A stretch of 64,000 nt of DNA from Ignavibacteria bacterium (lineage in GTDB: Bacteria > Bacteroidota > Ignavibacteria > Tepidaquicellales > Tepidaquicellaceae): the NCBI GenBank assembly GCA_041649015.1, contig JBAZNU010000001.1, positions 310,001 through 374,000 of the forward strand, given 5' to 3'. Below are positions 17,354 through 26,003 of the stretch, piece after piece. The stretch's first letter is position 1. Each line of letters opens with the position of its first letter. The notes beneath the pieces are model-generated. The model had not been told where the DNA came from and ran no database searches. It saw nothing but the letters and a program-made list of their open reading frames with translations. Both the position numbers and the translations under genes were made by a program.

Positions 17354-19123
17354 CAATTCCACACCCACAGTCAAGTATAACCAATTGTCAATAACCCTCC
17401 TCCCCTCAAACAAATTATTCACATTCCGCATAACCCACCTAAAATCCACCACATACTGATACACCGGCATCCACCTCAAACCCACCGTCACCAAATCCCT
17501 ATCCACACGCTTCCCCTGCAAAAACTTATCATCATAGCTGACATCCGCATCCCCCCTATGAATATACCCGCCGTAATTCCTCACAAGCGAATCCCCGCTA
17601 AACTCAAACCCAGTTCCCGACCTCTGATGCTGATACATAACATTCACATTCAGCCTGCTCGTAACATCATAGCTAAGCTTCAGAGCAACCTCATCAGAAT
17701 TCGGCGGCAGATTATGCCCAAGCGGCAGCGTCCAGTTCGTGTACTGGCTCTTATTCGTCCTGTGAGTATAAACAAACGGATTCAGCCGTGTATATTCAGT
17801 CGTAAAATTTAGATTCGGCAGCGTAAAAGCATCAGTCCAAACCGCCCCTACCTGCCAGGCAAACCTGTTATCATTCGCCGGCTTACCGTTATCCCTTTCA
17901 TTCGAAAAAATAGTAGAGAAGTTCAAATCATCAATTAATAAAGACCCCTGCAAAGCAAAATTCTTCACCGGCGTAACCTCCACATCAAACCCCATCAACG
18001 CATTATTCAGCCCTGACTGTTCAGTACCGGCGTTATAATCAGCGGACCTTATAAACGAAAAAGGATTTAAATATGTAAAATTAAAAGGTCTATCCGCAGT
18101 AATCAGCGCCTCATAAAAACCCGCCTTAAAATATTTCGAAAAATTAACACTCAGCCTATGAGTTATTATATTCTTCATCGCAATATCTTTTATCGCAAGC
18201 GAATCCCCCTTCAAACTCCCATAAATAAAATTATACGTAAACGCACCAAAATTCAAATCAAACTTAATAAAACTGAACGGCACAGAATTCCCCGAAAGAA
18301 ACAGTTTATCCATATACCCAAACCCATAATTAACATAGTCCCTACCAAGCGTAACCGCAAAATTGTCCTTCCCAAGCCTATACCTTAAATAGCCCTCAAA
18401 ATAATCAAAATTATTACTCTCGCCTTTAAACTTCGGAAAACTCCTAAACTTCGGCAGCGTTTCCGTTACAAAATCCAGACTCTTCTTATCCCCTGCAATC
18501 TTCTGCCCGTTCGAAGCCTTCAAACTAAACCCCACAGTATTCAGCACCGTCCCCCTCACCTGAAACCCAAGATTCCCCAGCGTCACCGCATTCTTCCCCA
18601 GCGAATCCCCCGACGAAACCCCCTGCGAAAGAAACCCCTGCAAATTCACAAACACCGCGCCCACAGAATCATCATACTTATAAAAATACTTCTTCCTATC
18701 CTCAATAAAAAATCTCCCCCTCGGCTCATTCAAAAACCCCACACTCTCCTTCGTCCTCCCCGTCAACTCATACTCATACTCCTTCATAAAATCCCTCAGC
18801 ATCTCCCTCTCCACCTTACTCAGCTCTATCTTCTTATTTCTGTTCTTCATCACTTTGTCACTCGTCACTCCGTCACTGTTCTTCGTCTCATCTCTAAATT
18901 CTAACTTCTCACTTCTAACTTCTAACTTCTCACTAACCTCTCTTAAAAAAGAAGCAACTTTCTCCCGCGACAACGGTAAAATAGATGAATTGTAATCAAT
19001 CACTCCTTTAAGCTGCATCCGCTTTAGATAATCATACACTTTATCATAAGCAGGCACAATCTCCACCTGTCCATAAACAGCTGTACTTATTAATACAATT
19101 ATTATTATTAATATTCTCTTCAC
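17351..19123 (-). CDS. wzi: Outer-membrane capsule assembly protein, Wzi family
   Basis: 590 residues. A signal peptide (1-18, ends VYGQ) precedes QVEIVPAYDKVYDYL, the usual start of Bacteroidota Wzi-like proteins, and a long beta-barrel region (about 150-590) of alternating strands ending in an aromatic-rich C-terminus (NWLYLTVGVEL). Wzi proteins sit in the outer membrane and attach capsular polysaccharide to the surface. Residues 64-96 (EKLEVRSEKLEFRDETK and following) are low-complexity and encoded by 7-bp repeats, an in-frame expansion in the periplasmic domain. Upstream lie two stubs of related wzi starts. It is co-oriented with the glycosyltransferase block. Confidence 0.85.
   Translation of the reverse strand: MKRILIIIIVLISTAVYGQVEIVPAYDKVYDYLKRMQLKGVIDYNSSILPLSREKVASFLREVSEKLEVRSEKLEFRDETKNSDGVTSDKVMKNRNKKIELSKVEREMLRDFMKEYEYELTGRTKESVGFLNEPRGRFFIEDRKKYFYKYDDSVGAVFVNLQGFLSQGVSSGDSLGKNAVTLGNLGFQVRGTVLNTVGFSLKASNGQKIAGDKKSLDFVTETLPKFRSFPKFKGESNNFDYFEGYLRYRLGKDNFAVTLGRDYVNYGFGYMDKLFLSGNSVPFSFIKFDLNFGAFTYNFIYGSLKGDSLAIKDIAMKNIITHRLSVNFSKYFKAGFYEALITADRPFNFTYLNPFSFIRSADYNAGTEQSGLNNALMGFDVEVTPVKNFALQGSLLIDDLNFSTIFSNERDNGKPANDNRFAWQVGAVWTDAFTLPNLNFTTEYTRLNPFVYTHRTNKSQYTNWTLPLGHNLPPNSDEVALKLSYDVTSRLNVNVMYQHQRSGTGFEFSGDSLVRNYGGYIHRGDADVSYDDKFLQGKRVDRDLVTVGLRWMPVYQYVVDFRWVMRNVNNLFEGRRVIDNWLYLTVGVEL
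18843..18945. repeat. In-gene 7-bp repeats in wzi
   Basis: CACTTTGTCACTCGTCACTCC and CTAACTTCTCACTTCTAACTT heptamers lie in frame within the Wzi coding sequence and match the dialect of the 19.1-19.5 kb arrays. Confidence 0.8.
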
Positions 19124-19131
19124 TTTTTTCC

Positions 19132-19250
19132 CTTCATAACTTCTTAACTATATAACTACTTAACCCTGTCACTTTGTCGCTTTGTCACTTTGTCACTGCT
19201 CTTATCAACTCCATAACTTCATAACTTTATAACTGTATAACTGCTCTGCA
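19132..19250. repeat. 7-bp repeat array, CATAACTT / TGTCACTT dialect
   Basis: CATAACTTCTTAACTATATAAC and CACTTTGTCGCTTTGTCAC heptamers with CACTGCTCTTATC in the middle. A nearly identical block recurs at 19392-19505, giving an approximately 253-bp tandem duplication that carries a wzi stub with each copy. Confidence 0.85.
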
Positions 19251-19331
19251 ATCATACGCCGGCACCGTCTCCACCTGTCCATAAACAGCTGTACTTATTA
19301 ATACAATTATTATTATTAATACTCTCCTCAT
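19227..19331 (-). pseudogene. wzi 5' stub 1 (signal peptide and VPAYD only)
   Basis: The minus strand encodes MRRVLIIIIVLISTAVYGQ then VETVPAYD, almost the N-terminus of the intact Wzi gene. After codon 27 the sequence turns into heptamer repeat (CRAVIQL, stop). Everything after the signal peptide is missing. It is a duplicated, truncated wzi start. Confidence 0.85.
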
Positions 19332-19340
19332 ATTTTTTGT

Positions 19341-19505
19341 TTTACTATTCACTGTTTACTGTTTACTGTTTACTGTTTACTATTAACAGTTCTCCATAAC
19401 TTCTTAACTTTATAACTACTTAACCCTGTCACTTTGTCACTCTGTCACTTTGTCACTGCTCTTATCAACTCCATAACTTCATAACTTTATAACTGTATAA
19501 CTGCT
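19341..19505. repeat. 7-bp repeat array, ACTGTTT then CATAACTT dialects
   Basis: ACTGTTTACTGTTTACTG heptamers (19345-19385) lead into a second copy of the CATAACTT/TGTCACTT block. Two dialects are joined in phase within one spacer. Confidence 0.85.
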
Positions 19506-19591
19506 CTGCAATCATACGCCGGCACAGTCTCCACTTGTGCGTAACCAACACCAGCAAATATCAATAATATTAAAATTATCTTTTTAATCAC
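19487..19591 (-). pseudogene. wzi-like 5' stub 2 (different signal peptide)
   Basis: From a GTG at 19591 the minus strand reads VIKKIILILLIFAGVGYAQ then VETVPAYD and breaks into heptamers at the same codon as stub 1. The signal peptide differs from wzi, so this derives from a paralog, not from a copy of the same gene. The identical break point and flanking array suggest one repeated mechanism. Confidence 0.8.
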
Positions 19592-19609
19592 TTTTATTTT
19601 TTAATCGCC

Positions 19610-19720
19610 TTTAATCTCTTACTTATTAATTCTTAATTATAACTTATTAATTATTACTTATTAATTGCTCTTCAAGTGCCTATTAACTATTAATTATTAA
19701 CTATTAATTTTTTCTTAAAG
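19610..19720. repeat. 7-bp repeat array, ATTAACT/ATTAATT dialect
   Basis: TTATTAATTATTACTTATTAATTGCTCTTC then ATTAACTATTAATT heptamers. The array runs into the last codons (LIVNN) of the deacetylase-like gene. Confidence 0.8.
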
Positions 19721-20493
19721 TATTTCACTCCATTCTTGAAGTTCTGCCAAACCAGCTCCTTTACCCAAAGTACATTATCATCCGTCCACCTTTGCGGATG
19801 AACTGTAATCATCATCTTATCCGGCAGCTTATCAACATTCTTTATAATATCATCCGTCGTCTTAAAATCAAATTTAAACCTCGAATTCACCTTATCCCTG
19901 AAACTATACTTATCCCCATTCCATCTTCTCCCCGTATCCGTCAAATACCCAAACTCATTCCAGTCAACATCAAAATACGGCTCACCAACAATCCCCAGCT
20001 CTCTATAATCAAACTTCTCCCAAATCATCTTATTATCATACTTCGCCCTCGGACTCCCATGCATACAAACCGTCTCCACCGTCACAATTTTCCTTAATTT
20101 TTCAAGATTGTCACAAAAACTCTCATATGCCAAATCAATCAGCTCTTCTTTATCCTTTAAACTATTAATTATTAATTTATAATTATTAATTACTAAATCT
20201 ACATCTTCGTAGTGATATCCCACCTCATGCCCTAAATCAGCTATTTCTTGAATAATCTCCAGTTTAAACGTTTCAGGAGTAATCCTAAAATAGTACGTAC
20301 CTGTTACCCCCAAGGAATTTTCTAACTTCGCCGTCGCTAAAGAATTTTCCGGCAATAAATCCACATCATGTCTAAGAATAACAATCTTTGAATCCTCAAT
20401 ATTTTTAAAATCCTTAAACTGTATAAATTTATAATCTGCACTTTTTAATCGTTCAATTAATAACTCTAAACTCTTTATTGTAAAATCTTTCAA
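19690..20493 (-). CDS. Polysaccharide-deacetylase-like protein
   Basis: 267 residues. The N-terminal half has VILRHDVDLLPENS, the metal-binding H-D-x-D type motif of the NodB/deacetylase (CE4-like) barrel. Further motifs are GHEVGYHYEDVD, a second family motif, and MITVHPQRW near the end. This architecture occurs in uncharacterised proteins of capsule loci. Residues around 103-112 (INNYKLIINS) are encoded by ATTAATT heptamers, and the last five residues come from an adjoining array. It probably modifies a glycan or a precursor, but the substrate is unknown. No signal peptide is visible, so it would act in the cytoplasm. Confidence 0.7.
   Translation of the reverse strand: MKDFTIKSLELLIERLKSADYKFIQFKDFKNIEDSKIVILRHDVDLLPENSLATAKLENSLGVTGTYYFRITPETFKLEIIQEIADLGHEVGYHYEDVDLVINNYKLIINSLKDKEELIDLAYESFCDNLEKLRKIVTVETVCMHGSPRAKYDNKMIWEKFDYRELGIVGEPYFDVDWNEFGYLTDTGRRWNGDKYSFRDKVNSRFKFDFKTTDDIIKNVDKLPDKMMITVHPQRWTDDNVLWVKELVWQNFKNGVKYFKKKLIVNN
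20158..20202. repeat. In-gene 7-bp repeats in the deacetylase-like gene
   Basis: ATTAATTATTAATTTATAATT heptamers within the coding frame just after the YHYEDVD motif; the same dialect as the array at the gene's 3' end. Confidence 0.7.
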
Positions 20494-20529
20494 TTATGTG
20501 TTTTTTATCTTTTATTTCCTGTTGTTCTT

Positions 20530-20740
20530 AATATCAGCTAATGAGCCGTCAGCTAACTCGCTCTCCATAACTCCTTAACTTCATAGCTTTTTTTTCTATT
20601 AGCTATCAGCTAACTCGCTCTTCATACAACTCCTTTGCTGTTCATTGCAACTCCATAACTGCATAACTTTATAACAGTTCTTAAAACTAACTCGACTATT
20701 CACCTTCTTACTGCTTTCCCTCACTTCATCTATGTAATGT
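20530..20740. repeat. Mixed heptamer remnants in spacer
   Basis: Short heptamer runs (AGCTAATGAGCCGTCAGC, TAACTCGCTCTTCAT, CATAACTGCATAACTTTATAAC) separated by unique bases. This is the last array before the array-poor 20.8-46 kb core. Confidence 0.65.
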
Positions 20741-20759
20741 GTAATTTTGTTGAAATTAA

Positions 20760-21812
20760 TTAAATTTTATTTATTATTTCTGCCATTTTTTGTGCAACAT
20801 TCTTACCAAAAATACTGGGGTGATCAGCAGCTGGCATAAACAAATTTATTTTTTCAGAATAATTCTTTTCATTAGTTGGATTTATCAATAAATTCCAACC
20901 GGAATTTACTGTTTCCACCCATTCAGTTTCAGAGCGAAGAGTAACGCAGGGTTTTTTAAGAATATATGCTTCTTTTTGGATGCCTCCGGAATCTGTTATT
21001 ATCTTTTTACATTTCGATTGAAGTTCGACAAATTCTAAATAACCAACAGGTTTAGTTAAAATAATATTTTTCGGAAAAGTAATAGAATTCTGATCTATTA
21101 TACTTCTTGTCCGAGGATGAACAGGAAAGAGAATTTTTGCATTTAGTTTACCTAATTCTGCAAAAATAGAAGAAAGATATTTAGGATTATCAACGTTATA
21201 TGGACGATGAAGTGTCAATAGGTAATACTTATCAATTTCAACAAAATATTTATCTAAAGAATTAAGATTGGCTGCCTTTTCAACCGCTGACAAATGAGCA
21301 TCAACCATAATATCACCGGTAAGAAATGATTTACTAGAGAGATTTTCTTTTAACAGATTATCCACAGCTGTTTTAGTAGGAGCAAATAAATAATTTGAGG
21401 TGTGATCTGCAACTATTCTATTGATTTCTTCGGGCATAGACTTGTTAAAACTTCTTAAACCAGCTTCAACATGAACTACTGGAATATGTAATTTAGAGGC
21501 CACTAAAGACCCAGCTAATGTCGAATTAGTATCTCCAAAAATAATAATAATATCAGGAGTTTCTTTTACGACTATGGATTCCAATTCGACTAACATTCTG
21601 CCGGTTTGTTCGCCATGGTTACCAGAATTAATATCCAAATTATATTTAGGTTTTGGTATACTTAAATCATAAAAGAATAACTCAGACATTTCTTTATCAA
21701 AATGCTGACCGGTATGCACAATAATTTCTTTGTGGAACTTCCTTAATTCATTCGAAAGGGGCGCTAATTTTATAAATTGAGGACGAGCACCTACTACTGA
21801 TAATATTTTCAT
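20760..21812 (-). CDS. UDP-N-acetylglucosamine 2-epimerase, non-hydrolysing (WecB/WbpI type)
   Basis: 350 residues, GT-B-like fold. Signature segments: VVGARPQFIKLAPL at the start, VHTGQHFD, IIIFGDTNSTLAG, HVEAGLRSF, and the late DSGGIQKEA loop. The plain enzyme makes UDP-ManNAc. With the WbpB/D/E-like genes at 9.4-12.9 kb the WbpI role is likely, namely 2-epimerisation of UDP-GlcNAc(3NAc)A to UDP-ManNAc(3NAc)A, completing that pathway apart from WbpA. It overlaps the next upstream gene by 4 bases, indicating an operon. Confidence 0.88.
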   Translation of the reverse strand: MKILSVVGARPQFIKLAPLSNELRKFHKEIIVHTGQHFDKEMSELFFYDLSIPKPKYNLDINSGNHGEQTGRMLVELESIVVKETPDIIIIFGDTNSTLAGSLVASKLHIPVVHVEAGLRSFNKSMPEEINRIVADHTSNYLFAPTKTAVDNLLKENLSSKSFLTGDIMVDAHLSAVEKAANLNSLDKYFVEIDKYYLLTLHRPYNVDNPKYLSSIFAELGKLNAKILFPVHPRTRSIIDQNSITFPKNIILTKPVGYLEFVELQSKCKKIITDSGGIQKEAYILKKPCVTLRSETEWVETVNSGWNLLINPTNEKNYSEKINLFMPAADHPSIFGKNVAQKMAEIINKI

Positions 21813-22849
21813 TTTTTTTTCAATACGGCGTTTATTAGCTTTAGCATTTCTTTATTCGTATCACCAACTTCTTTGAAGTATGTATTAGCTTTTTCTTTCC
21901 ATTTCTTTCTAGCATTTGAGTTCCTTATTATTTTTTCTGAATAATTGATCACATCTTCAAAGGAACAACAATTTATTAACAAATTATATTTTTCTTGTAA
22001 TAAATTGAAATTTGACATATCATTCTTACCGACAAATGAATTGTAACGTATTGAAGGAGTACCAAGAATTGCAGCTTCTGTAGCCATTGATTGTGAATCT
22101 CCAACGTATAAGTGCGCAAAACTTAAAAGATGATGTATTTTTGATGGAGAAATTCTCATTATATATTTATCCAATTCGACAGGTAAATTTTTTTCGGATG
22201 TAATAATAACTCGTCCATATTTTTCTAAACATTTCACAAGATCTATTTTTTGTTTAGTAGAAAACCCAAATTGATTTACATCGTGATTAGCATCCCAACC
22301 AATAAATCGAATAATAAAATATTTTTCTCCATCTTCTAAGTTTTCTTCTGCTATTTCATTTTTCATAGGCCGGAAATAATTGGGATGTAAGTATGTGGTT
22401 TCAAAAAAACCGCTTATATATTTTTGATTTTTACTCAAACGTCTGTTAAAACTTCTTTGGGTAATTGTTAGCGAGCTTAGTGGTGCAACTAATTGATTAA
22501 GAAAAACAACTTCAGAATCGGGTGTTATCACTGTTGGTATTTTTAATAAACGACCAATAATAGCCGCAAAAGGCGAAGCTTTGCTAATTACAACATCAGG
22601 TTTTATTTTTTTAACTATTCTATAATAGTCATACAAAGTTTTTGGAACACTAAAGAGTTTACTAATAATAGTATTCCCACGTTTACCAAAAATGTAAAAT
22701 GGAATTTTATTTTCTTTAATGAGAGCCAGTAAAACGTCTTTATCACGAGCAATCACATCGAAAGAATCTTTATTTCTAATAATTTGATCAAATAGATTCT
22801 TAAATTGATGAAAATGCTTGGGATGATTTAATTCAAAAAGGTAATGCAA
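21809..22849 (-). CDS. DUF354 family protein, GT-B-like
   Basis: 346 residues. The start MHYLFELNHPKHFHQFKNL and the segments GKRGNTIISKLF, VVISKASPFAA and VGDSQSMATEAAILGTPS match DUF354, proteins with a glycosyltransferase-B-like fold often found in polysaccharide clusters. The last segment is the equivalent of the nucleotide-sugar pocket. Its substrate is unknown. It overlaps the epimerase gene by four bases and follows the acyltransferase gene by one base, so the three form one operon. Confidence 0.75.
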   Translation of the reverse strand: MHYLFELNHPKHFHQFKNLFDQIIRNKDSFDVIARDKDVLLALIKENKIPFYIFGKRGNTIISKLFSVPKTLYDYYRIVKKIKPDVVISKASPFAAIIGRLLKIPTVITPDSEVVFLNQLVAPLSSLTITQRSFNRRLSKNQKYISGFFETTYLHPNYFRPMKNEIAEENLEDGEKYFIIRFIGWDANHDVNQFGFSTKQKIDLVKCLEKYGRVIITSEKNLPVELDKYIMRISPSKIHHLLSFAHLYVGDSQSMATEAAILGTPSIRYNSFVGKNDMSNFNLLQEKYNLLINCCSFEDVINYSEKIIRNSNARKKWKEKANTYFKEVGDTNKEMLKLINAVLKKK

Positions 22850-22850
22850 A

Positions 22851-23336
22851 TTACACTCCGAATGTTTTTATCACTTTTGCCGGGACTCCAACAGCTAATG
22901 AGTATGGGGGTACATCCTTATTTACAACCGCATTAGCACCAACTATTGCACCTTCACCAATCGTCACTCCTGGCATAATAATAGCACCAATACCTATATG
23001 CGCCCCATCTTTAATAATTACTTTTCCTTCTTTAAATGGGCAATGCATAGCATACATACCAATTTTGTAATCTGATAAATCTCTTTGATGAGTTAATATC
23101 ATCACACCGGTTGTTATTGCTACTCCATTCCCAATCTCCACTAACTCCGGATTTCTATCGTCTATTGAAACTAAACGGGCAATATGGGATTGCTTTCCAA
23201 TTTTCACACCACGCAAACGATGAAGAAGGACAGTTATCTGGTAGGGAAATGTAAAATATGCAATAATATGTAATAACCTATTAATAATACCTTTGAATAT
23301 TTCTCTGATTGATCTTCTATATGATACTATTGACAC
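22851..23336 (-). CDS. Hexapeptide-repeat acyltransferase
   Basis: 161 residues. The N-terminal 50 look like an amphipathic or membrane-edge helix region. Left-handed beta-helix coils follow (IGNGVAITTGVMILTH, IKDGAHIGIGAIIMPG, GAIVGANAVVNKDVPP) and the chain ends with VGVPAKVIKTFG. Proteins of this group O-acetylate sugars of capsule or O-antigen repeat units. It is the first gene of the operon with the DUF354 and epimerase genes. Confidence 0.8.
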   Translation of the reverse strand: MSIVSYRRSIREIFKGIINRLLHIIAYFTFPYQITVLLHRLRGVKIGKQSHIARLVSIDDRNPELVEIGNGVAITTGVMILTHQRDLSDYKIGMYAMHCPFKEGKVIIKDGAHIGIGAIIMPGVTIGEGAIVGANAVVNKDVPPYSLAVGVPAKVIKTFGV

Positions 23337-24170
23337 CTCGCACCTCTGTTAGTATATTAAATACAAAAATTATTCGTAGCTATCCGATATTTACTTTTCA
23401 CTCCTATGGCTATTCAAATAAACCTTTCCCAACAATGTACAGAATCAGCGAAAATTGGATTATATAAAAAAAGGATATTTTTTGATATTTACTTGACATT
23501 TGCCGTCTCAGATCCGAGCGCTTTTTCTCTTAAAAGTTTCTCTTCTCTTTCTTTTAGCTTTTGCTCTTGTCTTCTCATAACACAGTCTTCCGGAGTTAAA
23601 CAATTCAAAGCACGAGGATACATTATAGATGTCTTCATGTGATTTACTCCAAGTAATTTTAAATAGTTTGAAAATCACTCGAAATAAACCGAGACCCATT
23701 TTCGTTTATTATTTTGGGTCTTGCAATAAAATACTTATTCACTGCACACTGAACTGTTATGAGCCATCAGCTATCAGCTTTTTTTACTGATTAAAGCTTT
23801 CTGATCACTTTCGGAAAATCCGGCATTAATTCTTTCTATCACAAATTCAATGATTGACTTTGATCAATTCCATCGAAGCAACACAAAAGGAGCGATGTTT
23901 ATTGAACTTCCTATTCCAAATTCTATATTTTTTATCTTGTACAATTTTGAGAATTTTTCCATTCTGTTCAATTAAGGCAAAACCTTTACCAATAATAATA
24001 TCACTTCTATATAAGATTAATATATTTTTAATACTTTTATATTCAAGTAAGTATAAAGCGGAGGTAATATTCTTGCATGTTACAGTCAAAAAAAGTCCTT
24101 AAAAATCATAACTTTGAAAAATACCTGAAAATAATAATAGGACAGGAATGCTTTATATCAATTAATATGC
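23337..24170. other. Gene-poor spacer with transposase remnant
   Basis: About 830 bases. It contains a degraded IS3-type transposase (23489-23720) and a small heptamer remnant (GAGCCATCAGCTATCAGC at 23761-23778). An 80-codon open frame on the minus strand (23847-24089) resembles nothing I know and is probably not a gene. Confidence 0.5.
23489..23720 (-). pseudogene. IS3-family transposase (OrfB integrase core) remnant
   Basis: On the minus strand, frame 1 reads PKIINENGSRFISSDFQTI, the IS3 integrase box around the second Asp (x-NGS-x-F). After a frameshift it continues KLLGVNHMKTSIMYP, also conserved in IS3/IS2 OrfB. The sequence then jumps to ALNCLTPEDCV, the family's C-terminal segment, skipping the part with the catalytic Glu. 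So there is one frameshift, one internal deletion and no 5' end. An old insertion relic at the edge of the AT-rich core. Confidence 0.75.
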
Positions 24171-26003
24171 TCAATCTATAAACTTTCTAAACCAAAGTTC
24201 CAGATGAACCCATTTCCAAATTTCTTTGGATGCCTGAATTTTCTTATCAAGATGATTTTGATAAATTACTTTTGCTTTTTTTACATCAACAATATTTCTA
24301 CTTGAAAACGAATCTGATGATAATAGTTCATTTACAAATTTTTGAAACTTTTGCTCTCTGAACCATTCATCATCAGGAGTCATAAAACCTATCTTATCCT
24401 TTCTAAGACGTATCTCTTCAGGAAGGATTCCTTTCATTGCTTCTCGGAGTATATATTTAGACCATCCTTTATTAATGATTTTATCAGAATCTAATGCCAG
24501 TGTTTTTTCTACTAAACGGAAATCTAAAAAAGGGACTCTAGATTCAAGTGAAAAAAACATTGAGTTTCTGTCTTCCCACTTTAAAAGATGCTCTAGTTTA
24601 TACTCAAAATGATCAAATAATGCTTTATTAAGAGTATCAGAATTATATAAATTTGTAGAAATTGTATTGTTACTAGAGAAATGCTTAACAAATGAGTCTT
24701 TAATGTATCCCTTTTCATTTACTCTGACAAATGTTCTTAAATTTGAAGGAAGCAAAAAGTAAAGAAATGTTTTTAGACCATAAACTGATTTGTGAAGGCT
24801 CAAATAATGAATAATCTCACTCAGCAACCTTAATAACCTAAATCTTCTTAGAAGATCCTTATAATAGTAACCATAGAAGTAATGATATCCGGCTAATTTT
24901 TCATCTGCCCCCTGACCATCTAAAGTAACAACTACGTATTTTTGAGCTAATTCCATAACCTTAAACTGAGCATAAGGGGCTGTTGATGGAATAGGTTCTG
25001 CATGTACTAGAATGAAATTTTCTAAATCATTTAAAAGTGTCTCAGCAGTTGGGTATGTAAAATGCATCATGTTAACGGATTTTTTATATAGCCGGATAAA
25101 ATATGATTCATCACCCCGCTTACCTTCTCCATAAATCGCTGAGAATGTGTTTAAGTCATTCTTTCCATACTCTTTTAGCAGAATACTGACAATACTTGAG
25201 GAATCCAAACCACCGCTTAAACACACACCAATAGGAACGTCGCTCCTTAATCTTAATCCTACAGCCGAACTGAATAATTCACGATATTCTTCTGGTGATT
25301 GGAATCCATCATTTTGAGAAACATTTGCTCGCAAATCATACCATTTTTGGATTGACAACTGATTACCTGATATTCTAATTAAAGAACCGTGTTGTAATTT
25401 TTTGATGCCATTAAAGAATGTGGTTTCAGTTTGATCTGTTCTATTAAATGTTAAATAATCAAATATTGCATGAACATTTGGCGAAGATTTTTGATTAAGA
25501 ACTGCCAGAATTGCAGGTATTTCAGATGCAAATACAAATATGTTAGTATCCAGATAATAGTAAAATGGTTTAACTCCATATCGGTCTCTTGAAAAAAAAA
25601 TATCTTTTGTTTGTGTATCAAGAATACAAAATGCCCACATGCCGTTGAATTTATGCAGGCAATCTTCTCCCCATTCTATAAATGAATATAAAATAACTTC
25701 TGTATCTGTATTTGATTTAAAATTATAACCTTTTCTTTTTAATTCATTTCTGATCTCTAAAAAATTATATACTTCTCCATTATGAATAATTATATATCTC
25801 TTAGTTTCATCAAACATTGGTTGATGCCCTAGAGGAGATAGATCTAAAATACTAAGTCTTACGAAACCAAGACCGATATTTCCATCAATAAAAAAACCAA
25901 CGTCATCAGGTCCACGGTGTTTTATCTTCCACATCATCTTTTTGATTAGATATTCTTCAACTGGTTTTTTATCAAAGTTAATTATTCCACAAATTCCACA
26001 CAT
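24171..26003 (-). CDS. asnB: Asparagine synthase (glutamine-hydrolysing), copy 1
   Basis: 610 residues. The N-terminal class II glutaminase begins MCGICGI, with Cys2 the nucleophile, and has HRGPDDVGFF and NGEVYN. The C-terminal synthetase domain has the PP-loop SGGLDSSSIVS near 262-272. In capsule loci such AsnB-like amidotransferases can amidate uronic acids (WbpS type) instead of aspartate. With a predicted 2,3-diacetamido uronic acid in the same locus, that role is plausible here but unproven. Its start overlaps the stop of the upstream glycosyltransferase gene by one base (TAATG), so they are coupled. Confidence 0.88.
   Translation of the reverse strand: MCGICGIINFDKKPVEEYLIKKMMWKIKHRGPDDVGFFIDGNIGLGFVRLSILDLSPLGHQPMFDETKRYIIIHNGEVYNFLEIRNELKRKGYNFKSNTDTEVILYSFIEWGEDCLHKFNGMWAFCILDTQTKDIFFSRDRYGVKPFYYYLDTNIFVFASEIPAILAVLNQKSSPNVHAIFDYLTFNRTDQTETTFFNGIKKLQHGSLIRISGNQLSIQKWYDLRANVSQNDGFQSPEEYRELFSSAVGLRLRSDVPIGVCLSGGLDSSSIVSILLKEYGKNDLNTFSAIYGEGKRGDESYFIRLYKKSVNMMHFTYPTAETLLNDLENFILVHAEPIPSTAPYAQFKVMELAQKYVVVTLDGQGADEKLAGYHYFYGYYYKDLLRRFRLLRLLSEIIHYLSLHKSVYGLKTFLYFLLPSNLRTFVRVNEKGYIKDSFVKHFSSNNTISTNLYNSDTLNKALFDHFEYKLEHLLKWEDRNSMFFSLESRVPFLDFRLVEKTLALDSDKIINKGWSKYILREAMKGILPEEIRLRKDKIGFMTPDDEWFREQKFQKFVNELLSSDSFSSRNIVDVKKAKVIYQNHLDKKIQASKEIWKWVHLELWFRKFID

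Noticed and set aside
23847..24089. 80-codon minus-strand ORF in the spacer beside asnB copy 1
   Set aside because: AT-rich, no recognisable family, atypical composition and no clear start context; kept only as a remark on the spacer.
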